Program-made: the position numbers and the translations under genes | Shown: piece by piece, positions 46,085 to 53,106 of the stretch | Layout of the letters: each line of letters begins with the position of its first letter | How positions within the stretch are numbered: the stretch's first letter is position 1 | Notes under the pieces: model-generated | What the model saw: the letters and a program-made list of their open reading frames with translations, nothing else | Told to the model about the DNA's origin: nothing | Databases searched by the model: none | Assembly: GCF_030053155.1 (NCBI RefSeq) | Contig: NZ_CP125640.1 | Coordinates: forward strand, 992,001 to 1,056,000 | Length of the DNA: 64,000 bases | Origin: Rhizobium sp. BT03 | GTDB lineage: Bacteria > Pseudomonadota > Alphaproteobacteria > Rhizobiales > Rhizobiaceae | Direction of reading: 5' to 3'

Positions 46085-47845
46085 TCATGAGATTGGCTCC
46101 GCATTTGCGGCGTCAAGGCCATATTTCAAAACGACCGCCGCTGGCATGGCGCTCCAGCCCTGAAGCAGGGAGCCACGCCCGTACGGCGGCGAGAAATATT
46201 CCACCGCCCCGATCCAGCCATTGTCGAGGCAGGTTTGCCACCAGCGCGTCAGCGCGTAGCGTGCACCTCCAAGTCCGTGGCGAAGGCGTTCTTCGGCATA
46301 GGCGCCATCCCAATAGGGCCAGTCCGAGCCATTATGGTAGCGATAGGGAAAAGCGGTCTTGGATCGCAGATCGCCTGGCCGCTTGAAGGGCGGATAGGCG
46401 CACATCACCCCCCAGCTGCCATAGGGCTGCTGCTGATTGTTGCGCGTTTCCAGCTTGCTTTCAAAGGCTCTCAGCAAGCCAACGGCCTTCTGTTTTGAAA
46501 TTGCGCCGAACCGCGACAAGGTCAGGCTGTCGAGAGCCAGATGATCCTCGACAAAGGCGCCAGGCGTTCCATAGTCGACATATCCTCCCGTTGCCGGAAC
46601 GAAGAGCTTGGCCTCGATTTCCTGGCGGGCCAGATCCGCGACCTTGCCTGCGCGTTCGGCAAGAGCAGGATCGTGCCCTTCCCCAAGCCTTGCCACAGCG
46701 TCCATGGCGCCGACGAAAAGACCGAGATCATAGGAGACGAGACCCTCGCGATAGACGTTGTCGGCCCAGTCGCGGTCGTTGCGCGGTTTCAACGGCAGAA
46801 CGCTGTCGGGGCCGGCCAGGCTGAGATAGCGGTCGACGATCGCCCGAACGATCGGCCAGTGCAACTGCGCCTCGGCCAGATCCTTCGTTGCGCTGACATA
46901 GTCGTCGATGAACAGAATGAAGAAAAGCGGGCTGTCGAAGTGATCGCTCCACCAGTCTTGCGGACGGTTGTGGTATTCCGGAACGGCCTTTTTATGGGTT
47001 TTGGGATTGGCCTTGCTGTCTTCGACAAAGCGCTGCCACGCCTCCGATTGCGCAGGTCCGGTCAAGATCACCCCGCTCGGGGCTTCTCCATCCGGCTGCA
47101 CGCCCTTGGCAAGCAGCCGGATCTCGTCGCGCACCGCCTCCGGTGCAAGCGTCAGGAGAGGCTGCATCGTCCAATAGCCATCGCGGTAATAAGTCCGCGC
47201 CGGAGCGCTATAGGCCTGCCCCGCGGCAAGACCGGCAAAGGCGCCGTTTTCGTCGCGCCTGATGCTGGAAAGGGCGGCATGGATGCTCTGGCTGACCATG
47301 CTGCGCATCAGCGGGTCGGCGTCGGGCGCCAGGTCGCAACGCGCGACATATTCGGCGGCTTCGGCAATGATCGCTTCGCTGGAAAGCGTGAGAGCCTTCT
47401 CGGCCTCGTCTCTCGAGGCGCCGACGGCAATCCGCACATCGGAACCGAGAACCTCCACGATGAGCACACCCCAGCCCAGTTCGGCGGTCTGCCGATGACG
47501 GGTCCGGGTGACCTTCGCGCTTGCGCCTTGCCCATCCGGCTCATGCCACCAGGCGCAGCGACGCGCCGGATATACGCCCTGAAGGCGCGCGCCGCTGATC
47601 AGCATCACCGGCCGCGACTGCGCGACGAATATGCCGCCATGTCTGGAGACCATTCGGTTCGGGGCATAGGTATAAGGGCCACCGATGGCGGAAAATCTGA
47701 CACGCCCCAGGCTGCCGGCGCCCCAGAGGGCGAGATCGGCATATCCGTCCGGATGAACATCCGCCTGAAGGCGCGGCGCCATGACAGGCAGTAAAACGCC
47801 TTGTTCGGCGGAAAGCTGTCCATCGGTCGAGGGCTGCCTTATCAT
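46085..47845 (-). CDS. (alpha/alpha)6-barrel glycoside hydrolase (MGH1/GH63-like)
   Basis: 586 aa, no signal peptide, so cytoplasmic. The second half has the barrel motifs of glycogen-debranching/MGH1-like enzymes: YYRDGYWTMQPLL, WADNVYREGLVSYDLGLFVGAMDAVARL, HLALDSLTLSRFG and FPYRYHNGSDWPYWDGAYAEERLRHG with acidic residues suited to catalysis. It probably cleaves the oligosaccharide brought in by the ABC system. GGGGGG lies 7 bases before the ATG at 47845; an upstream ATG at 47866 is rejected. Divergent from the ROK regulator. Confidence 0.85.
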   Translation of the reverse strand: MIRQPSTDGQLSAEQGVLLPVMAPRLQADVHPDGYADLALWGAGSLGRVRFSAIGGPYTYAPNRMVSRHGGIFVAQSRPVMLISGARLQGVYPARRCAWWHEPDGQGASAKVTRTRHRQTAELGWGVLIVEVLGSDVRIAVGASRDEAEKALTLSSEAIIAEAAEYVARCDLAPDADPLMRSMVSQSIHAALSSIRRDENGAFAGLAAGQAYSAPARTYYRDGYWTMQPLLTLAPEAVRDEIRLLAKGVQPDGEAPSGVILTGPAQSEAWQRFVEDSKANPKTHKKAVPEYHNRPQDWWSDHFDSPLFFILFIDDYVSATKDLAEAQLHWPIVRAIVDRYLSLAGPDSVLPLKPRNDRDWADNVYREGLVSYDLGLFVGAMDAVARLGEGHDPALAERAGKVADLARQEIEAKLFVPATGGYVDYGTPGAFVEDHLALDSLTLSRFGAISKQKAVGLLRAFESKLETRNNQQQPYGSWGVMCAYPPFKRPGDLRSKTAFPYRYHNGSDWPYWDGAYAEERLRHGLGGARYALTRWWQTCLDNGWIGAVEYFSPPYGRGSLLQGWSAMPAAVVLKYGLDAANAEPIS

Positions 47846-48051
47846 CGATAATCCCCCCACAGCCAAGTTGAAGAAGCTGCAGAATGCGAAAGAGAGAAAT
47901 AGAGGGACAAGCCGGGGCCTGCTCCTCTTCGGGCGACCTTGGCGAGCGCGCGGCTATCCAGACAATGCGGGTGGCGCATACTTGTCCTCGACCCTCTTTA
48001 TTTCGCCGTGCATTTCATTGCACGTTGATATCAGCCTACAGGCGACCTCCC

Positions 48052-48074
48052 ATTTGTCAAGGACATAGACAAAT
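48052..48074. promoter_or_regulatory. Candidate ROK operator (inverted repeat)
   Basis: A perfect 7-bp inverted repeat ATTTGTC / GACAAAT with a 9-base spacer lies about midway between the divergent genes. Size and AT-content suit a dimeric HTH regulator such as the adjacent ROK protein, but there is no direct proof, and I did not see the same box upstream of the ABC operon. Confidence 0.35.
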
Positions 48075-48147
48075 CTCCACCTTGGGTGTACTGAAATCCG
48101 CTCATATGACGAAGTTGAGCCGAAGCCGTCCTTTTTACGAGGGTTTC

Positions 48148-48163
48148 GGGTCAATATCGACCC
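48148..48163. promoter_or_regulatory. Second dyad near the ROK gene start
   Basis: GGGTC and GACCC flank AATATC, 42 bases upstream of the ROK start. It may be an autoregulatory site or a chance dyad. Confidence 0.25.
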
Positions 48164-48205
48164 CTGATTAGGTATATGCTCCGAACTAATTGGAAGAGTT
48201 AGCCG

Positions 48206-49387
48206 ATGGCACTGACACTTTCTGCCACGCAGACGCCCATCGCACGAAAAATCTCAACTCATGCCGTGATCCGGACCGTCTTGGCGAGCGGCTCGATTTC
48301 CCGCGCCGACATTGCCAAGCTGACCGGCCTGTCGAAACAGACGATTTCCGATGTCGTGCGCGACCTCGAGGATGATGGATGGTTGAAACCTGTCGGCCAG
48401 ACCGATGGCCGCCCGGGCCGCAATGCGATTACGTATGAACTCAACGCCAGGGCGGGTCTTGCGGTCTCCATCGATCTCGGCGGCACCAAGATCGCTGCGG
48501 CGATCTGCGATCTGCTAGGTAACATCATAGCCGAAACCAAAGTGGCCACCGACCCCCGCGGCGGAATGCATCTCGTCAATCAATTCAGCGATCTCATCGT
48601 CGAACTCTTGCTTGCAGCCGGAACGACTGCCGACAAGCTCCGTCTCGTCGTTCTGGGCAGTCCCGGCGTGCTCGATCCGGCCACCGGCCATATCAATGTG
48701 GCGCCGAATATCCCCGGCATCGACGCGATCAATCTGCGGCAGGTCTTCTCCGACAGAATGGGCATTCCGGTGATCGTCGAAAATGACGTCAACCTCGCCG
48801 CGCAAGGCGAGAAATGGCGGGGACATGGTGTCGAAACCGGTAATTTTGCCTTCGTCGCGCTCGGAACGGGCGTCGGCATGGGCATCATCGCTAATGGCGC
48901 ACTGCTGCGTGGCGCGCGTGGCGCGGCCGGCGAGATCGCCTATCTCCCGATCGGCGGCGATGTTTTCGATCCCGGCGGGTTTACGCTCGGGACCTTTGAG
49001 AGTGCAGTCGGCAGCGTCGCGATGTTACGCCGCTACACCGGCTTCGGCGGGCGCAACGCTGCCACCGTGGCCGATCTCTTCAACGCCTTCAATGCAGGCG
49101 ATGCCAGCGCCGTCGCCGCAATCGAAGAGACGGCAAGGCTAGTGGCGCTCGCCATTGCCGCCATCGGAGCAACTCTCGATCCCGAACTGGTGATCACCGG
49201 CGGCAGCATCGGCGCAAGACCGGAATTGGTAAACGCCATCCGGGGTTTCCTGCCGCGCTGCACGCCTTATCCGCCGCGCATCGAGATCAGCCGGTTTGGG
49301 AACCGGGCCGCCCTCATGGGAGGCATGGGGGTCGCGGTCGAGCGCATGCACGACGATCTATTCGGCGTGAAATTGAAGGATACTTGA
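48206..49387 (+). CDS. ROK-family transcriptional regulator
   Basis: 393 aa. The N-terminal winged HTH (ISTHAVIRTVLASGSISRADIAKLTGLSKQTISDVVRDLEDDGWL) is joined to a ROK sugar-kinase-like domain (VSIDLGGTKIAAAICDLLG, VIVENDVNLAAQGEKW, VALGTGVGMGII, GGSIGARPELVNAIRG). The zinc motif CxCGxxGCxE of many ROK proteins is absent; the region reads GEIAYLPIGGD. It probably senses a sugar and controls the divergent glycosidase and the ABC importer. Confidence 0.9.
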   Translation: MALTLSATQTPIARKISTHAVIRTVLASGSISRADIAKLTGLSKQTISDVVRDLEDDGWLKPVGQTDGRPGRNAITYELNARAGLAVSIDLGGTKIAAAICDLLGNIIAETKVATDPRGGMHLVNQFSDLIVELLLAAGTTADKLRLVVLGSPGVLDPATGHINVAPNIPGIDAINLRQVFSDRMGIPVIVENDVNLAAQGEKWRGHGVETGNFAFVALGTGVGMGIIANGALLRGARGAAGEIAYLPIGGDVFDPGGFTLGTFESAVGSVAMLRRYTGFGGRNAATVADLFNAFNAGDASAVAAIEETARLVALAIAAIGATLDPELVITGGSIGARPELVNAIRGFLPRCTPYPPRIEISRFGNRAALMGGMGVAVERMHDDLFGVKLKDT

Positions 49388-49436
49388 TCGGCCTGCGCCA
49401 CTTGAGAACTGCGGTAAATGCGCTAGATTTTCCGCC

Positions 49437-49730
49437 ATGATAACAGCGACACAGATACGCGGCGCGCGCGCCATGATCGGGATGAGTATCGAAGAGCTCG
49501 CCGCCGCAACCGGCCTGCCTGTGGAGACCGTGACGGCGCTGGAAAACGGCGAATTTGCGGGCGAGCCGCACGCGCTGTTCGATGTGCGCAGCACGCTGGA
49601 GGCGCACGGCATCATCTTCCTGTCGAGCGGCAATCAGGATGAAGGCGGCCCCGGCATCCGGTTGCGTGCGCGCACCGTCAGCGACGACGGTATCCGGCCG
49701 GAAAACCTCAACGCCGCAAACGACGATTAG
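49437..49730 (+). CDS. Small XRE-type HTH protein
   Basis: 97 aa. ATQIRGARAMIGMSIEELAAATGLPVETVTALENG is a Cro/CI-type helix-turn-helix; the rest (VRSTLEAHGIIFLSSGNQDEGGPGIRLR) is the short tail usual in single-domain alphaproteobacterial regulators. Targets unknown. It begins 49 bases after the ROK gene and may be cotranscribed. Confidence 0.82.
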   Translation: MITATQIRGARAMIGMSIEELAAATGLPVETVTALENGEFAGEPHALFDVRSTLEAHGIIFLSSGNQDEGGPGIRLRARTVSDDGIRPENLNAANDD

Positions 49731-49822
49731 GCCGACGCGGGCTCAATTCATCCTGTTCGTTGCGGAACCAATCCGACACTTGGCCGTTTCCGCTGTCCTA
49801 TCAGATATTTGAGGGCAGTCAT

Positions 49823-49972
49823 TTGAACAGCAGGAATGGTCTCTACGTTCTCATCGGCGTTCTCGTCGTCACCGTCATCGGCCTCGGTACTTATATCTAC
49901 CGTGAGGAAAGCAAGCCGCAGGGGATTGAGATGAGCATCGGCAAGAACGGTGTCTCGATCGAGCAGAACTGA
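49823..49972 (+). CDS. Small single-span membrane protein, unknown function
   Basis: 49 aa from a TTG start at 49823 with GAGGG 7 bases upstream. One membrane helix (GLYVLIGVLVVTVIGLGTYIY) and a short tail EMSIGKNGVSIEQN. The tail pattern is one I associate with small rhizobial proteins of unknown role. Confidence 0.65.
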   Translation: MNSRNGLYVLIGVLVVTVIGLGTYIYREESKPQGIEMSIGKNGVSIEQN

Positions 49973-49975
49973 ACG

Positions 49976-50191
49976 TCAGAGGTAGGTCTTTGCCAGGTCG
50001 GCGAGTTTGCCGCCGTCCTTCACGCCCTGCCTGTAGAGCTGAATGATGACCGCACCGATCCGCTCGGCCTCGGGTGTCGTCCTGACGAGGCCGCGTTCAT
50101 CGCAGACCTTGTCGAGCACCTGCGAAAGCAGATCGAGATCTTCCGAAAACAGCGGCAAATCATGCGGATGAATTGATGACCGTAACATCAC
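49976..50191 (-). CDS. Small conserved-looking protein, unknown function
   Basis: 71 aa (MMLRSSIHPHDLPLFSEDLDLLSQVLDKVCDERGL...), a helical soluble protein with no membrane segment. IGAVIIQLYRQGVKDGGKLADLA has the look of a real folded protein and similar short proteins occur in Rhizobiaceae. It converges with the small membrane protein gene, with 3 bases between. Function unknown. Confidence 0.6.
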   Translation of the reverse strand: MMLRSSIHPHDLPLFSEDLDLLSQVLDKVCDERGLVRTTPEAERIGAVIIQLYRQGVKDGGKLADLAKTYL

Positions 50192-50374
50192 GCCGCATTC
50201 CCTCCGAGGGCAAACGCATCCACGCTTGCATCGCCGGCCGCCCTCCGCAACCGACAGAAATGATTATGCGCGACGGCTTGAATTTTAGCAACTGCGCAAA
50301 TTTCCACGAAACAAAATCCGGGAACAAATTTTCGTCCCGCGCGTTTTGACGCCGCCCTGTGCAATAATCAGTGA

Positions 50375-50617
50375 GTGCAGACGTTGAGTGAAATACGCTT
50401 CCCCTCCCACATCCGGGTGTTTTCTCCAGAGAGCAGCCTGATCGTGTCCACCGTCTGGGAAGCCGTCGAATACCTCAAACAATGGCCGAGCAAGCGTGGG
50501 CGTCACTATCGCGTCGCGCGCCAGCATTGCCTGGACGCGCTCGACGGGCTGCGCAGCCCGCGCGCCGCACAGGCTTCCTTCATCACAGCGGCGAAGACGG
50601 CGGGATTGTTGCTGTGA
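50375..50617 (+). CDS. DUF982 domain protein
   Basis: 80 aa. The DUF982 pattern is clear: IVSTVWEAVEYLKQWPSKRGRHYRVARQHCLDALDGLRSPRAAQASFITAAKTAGLLL. The family is common in Rhizobiales, often many copies per genome, with unknown function. Start GTG at 50375; a TTG at 50381 is possible. No strong ribosome-binding site is seen. Confidence 0.75.
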   Translation: MQTLSEIRFPSHIRVFSPESSLIVSTVWEAVEYLKQWPSKRGRHYRVARQHCLDALDGLRSPRAAQASFITAAKTAGLLL

Positions 50618-50619
50618 GA

Positions 50620-50838
50620 TCAGCTGCTGTGGCGGCTGGCGGCGGCGAGCTGGGGGTGAATGGAGCCTTCCATAATCACCTTGGCGGTCACCTCGATCAC
50701 CCGCTCCTCGGCAAGTTCAGCAAGCGCGAGGGCGACATCGCCCTCCGGCCAGCCGGCCTTGATGGCCTCCTCGGACAAAGCCTGGAATGCTCCGGCGAGG
50801 GCTTGCCTGCAAGTGAGATTCTGCTTCATATCCGGCAT
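50620..50838 (-). CDS. Small hypothetical protein
   Basis: 72 aa (or 69 from the ATG at 50829): MKQNLTCRQALAGAFQALSEEAIKAGWPEGDVALALAELAEERVIEVTAKVI. An amphipathic helical protein; similar short proteins occur in rhizobia. It converges with the DUF982 gene, with 2 bases between. Function unknown. Confidence 0.6.
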   Translation of the reverse strand: MPDMKQNLTCRQALAGAFQALSEEAIKAGWPEGDVALALAELAEERVIEVTAKVIMEGSIHPQLAAASRHSS

Positions 50839-51402
50839 GCGCTCGCGCTAGGCTAATTGTGACAGGGACGCTTTAATCTACACATATTCGCATGAATGCG
50901 AAGAGGTTTTGCGTTCCTTGATTTCAAAATTGTGTATTTCATATTCAATATTGGTATAACCTTAACAAAACCTGACAAATACCACCTCCAGAAATTGGAG
51001 GAGTACCAAAAAGAACTAATCGATTTATTTGATTCCACACCCACAAGGGCATTTCACCGCATTATTTACTGAAAATAGCCGCGACAGCGGAGTCGACGCA
51101 GTGACTATTTACCCCCGCCCGACCGGACGAAATCGGAGTTGCGGGCACGTTTCATCATCTTCCCTGCACCCTGTCAATCGGCTTCGAAGCCTTCCCAAGG
51201 CGAGCGCCGGGCGCTCATCGTTCTTGAGGTGACGGCGCGCCCGGCTGAATGCGCAATATCGTCAACAGTATCCTCAGCTGCCGCGAGCGCCTTCGGCGCT
51301 AATCACTTTAATACCACAACGACACCACACTGCCGTCAAAGTCCGCCGTACGATTGTGCTGCGTATTATTGGGTTGGCGGGCCCACTTCTCCAGGAGGTT
51401 AA
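50839..51402. other. Intergenic region with AT-rich block before the methyltransferase gene
   Basis: About 560 bases without a credible gene. Positions 50880-51060 are clearly AT-rich. A small hairpin CCTCCA-GAAAT-TGGAGG lies at 50985-51001, without a T-run. Close to 51403 a strong ribosome-binding site AGGAGG precedes the methyltransferase ATG. Confidence 0.55.
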
Positions 51403-52035
51403 ATGTCTATCGAACTAGACGCTACTACCTATGTGCATGCCAAACCGGCGACCGCGCATTCTTATATTTTGCCGGCCGTTGTCGATGTTCTCGAGAACAT
51501 TTTTCAGGAGGCTAACGAAACGTCTGTCTTCGACCTCGGTTGCGGTGCCGGCGGCGCCGCAGCCGTGCTTGCGGGAAAGGGCTACGATGTCATCGGCGTC
51601 GATCCGTCCGAGGACGGCATCGCAAAGGCGCGAACAGCCCACCCCGATCTGCCGCTGGAAATCGGCTCCGGTTACGAAGATCTTTCGAGCCGCTACGGGA
51701 CCTTCGATGCGGTAATCAGCCTCGAGGTCGTGGAGCACGTCTATGACCCCAAGGCGTTCTCGGCCACCATGTATGATCTGGTAAAGCCCGGCGGCATCGC
51801 GGTCATGTCGACGCCTTTTCACGGCTACTGGAAAAATCTGGCCCTGGCCGTAAGCGGAAAGATGGACGACCATTTCATGCCTCTCAAGGACCATGGCCAC
51901 ATCAAATTCTGGTCTCCGGGAACGCTGAGCACGCTGCTGCATGAAACGGGTTTCGAAGACGTCGGCTTCGAATATGTCGGGAGGATTCCGCTTCTGGCCA
52001 AATCGATGATCGCGATCGCCCAGAAACCGCACTGA
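51403..52035 (+). CDS. Class I SAM-dependent methyltransferase
   Basis: 210 aa. Motif I is [19 protein letters not shown] (about residues 42-60), followed by [15 protein letters not shown], then [39 protein letters not shown] and the C-terminal [13 protein letters not shown]. The pattern is near UbiG/Methyltransf_23, but the acceptor is unknown. AGGAGG precedes the ATG. Confidence 0.87.
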   Translation: MSIELDATTYVHAKPATAHSYILPAVVDVLENIFQEANETSVFDLGCGAGGAAAVLAGKGYDVIGVDPSEDGIAKARTAHPDLPLEIGSGYEDLSSRYGTFDAVISLEVVEHVYDPKAFSATMYDLVKPGGIAVMSTPFHGYWKNLALAVSGKMDDHFMPLKDHGHIKFWSPGTLSTLLHETGFEDVGFEYVGRIPLLAKSMIAIAQKPH

Positions 52036-52124
52036 AGATCAACCGTTCTCCACAAGGGCCGAATGGCCGCAAGAGCGGCGGCCGCACGAAACGTGATGTT
52101 CTGACTGGATTTCAAGGGGATAAA

Positions 52125-52201
<77 letters not shown>

Positions 52202-52300
52202 ACCTGCCGAAACGGCTTGCTTCGTTTAGTTTTTCGGCGCGTGCAATGCAAGCGGAAAAAACTCGCCTCCGACAAAAAGGAGAGTGGTTTGTCGGATTGC

Positions 52301-52969
52301 TCAGATCGCCGTGAGCTTCAACCGGCCTTCAGCGGTGTGGCGGGGCTGCCATGCCTGGTAGTTGGCGATGGAGAAATGCGGGGTTTCGAAGGGGGTGGCG
52401 TGGGTTTCGGTAATGACGGCGACATCGGCGCCGGCCGCCTCGCCAGCGAGGATGCCGGCGACGGCGTCTTCGAAGACCAGGCATTTTTCGGGATCGACAC
52501 CGAGGCGGCTGGCGCCGAGCAGGTAACCCTCGGGACTCGGCTTGCCGGACTTGACCTCGCCACCGCTGACGATGACTTTCGGCATCGGTATGCCGGCGGC
52601 AGCCATGCGGCGCACGGCGAGTTCGATCGGCGCCGAGGTGACGATCGCCCATTTGCCGTCGGGAATGGCGGAGAGGAAGCGGACGGCATCGGGGATCTCG
52701 ACGATGCCGGAGACATCCTCCATCTCCTCGGCGAGCAGCAGGTCCGCCTCATGGGCCGGATCGACGCCCGGCAGGCCGAGCCCACGGATCACGTCGGAAG
52801 CGCGGATGCCGTGGATCGTCTTCAGGAAAACCTCGGGTTCGAAGCCGTGGCGCCTTGCCCACTCGCTCCAGACGCGTTCGACCACGGCAATGGAATTCAG
52901 CAGCGTCCCGTCCATGTCGAAAAGGAAGGCGTCATAGGACTTGTCGAGGATATCGTGGAGAGCGGGCAC
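52301..52969 (-). CDS. HAD-superfamily hydrolase (sugar phosphatase-like)
   Basis: 222 aa. Motif I is FDMDGTLLNS (nucleophile Asp18, Asp20), motif II is AIVTSAP, motif III has the Lys in SGKPSPEGYLLGASRLG, and motif IV is CLVFEDAVAGILAGEAAGA. Subfamily IA with a helical cap; closest in style to YfbT/2-deoxyglucose-6-phosphatase proteins. Hydrolyses a sugar phosphate, identity unknown. Confidence 0.88.
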   Translation of the reverse strand: MPALHDILDKSYDAFLFDMDGTLLNSIAVVERVWSEWARRHGFEPEVFLKTIHGIRASDVIRGLGLPGVDPAHEADLLLAEEMEDVSGIVEIPDAVRFLSAIPDGKWAIVTSAPIELAVRRMAAAGIPMPKVIVSGGEVKSGKPSPEGYLLGASRLGVDPEKCLVFEDAVAGILAGEAAGADVAVITETHATPFETPHFSIANYQAWQPRHTAEGRLKLTAI

Positions 52970-53037
52970 GGGCGTTTCCTTGCGGGTGCGAGGCCGGGCG
53001 ACCCCTGCACAGGCGAGTAGCGGAGAGCGGCGGCGGC

Positions 53038-53106
53038 GTCAACGTCAGTCGTTGACGTCGACGTCAACGCTAGTCGTTGACATAGATGTCAACGCTAGTC
53101 GTTGAC
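53038..53106. repeat. Three tandem 25-bp units, each a 19-bp palindrome
   Basis: GTCAACGTCAGTCGTTGAC (53038-53056) and two copies of GTCAACGCTAGTCGTTGAC (53063-53081, 53088-53106) are spaced exactly 25 bp. Each forms a 7-bp inverted repeat GTCAACG/CGTTGAC with a 5-base loop. The third unit contains the last codons and TAG stop of the TPR gene (VND stop). The others lie just after it, as if the gene end had been copied. They may act as a compound hairpin terminator. Confidence 0.85.

Larger units (their letters stand above)
47846..48205. other. Divergent control region between glycosidase and ROK regulator
   Basis: 360 bases with no gene. It should hold promoters for both directions. Two dyads stand out: ATTTGTC-N9-GACAAAT (48052-48074) and GGGTC-AATATC-GACCC (48148-48163), listed separately. 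Confidence 0.6.

Noticed and set aside
50853..51044. 63-codon open frame in the AT-rich block (minus strand)
   Set aside because: No ribosome-binding site, composition follows the AT-rich DNA, and the hairpin lies inside it.
53038..53106. CRISPR-like array
   Set aside because: Only three units, with 6-base spacers instead of about 30; better explained as tandem palindromes at a gene end. No cas genes.
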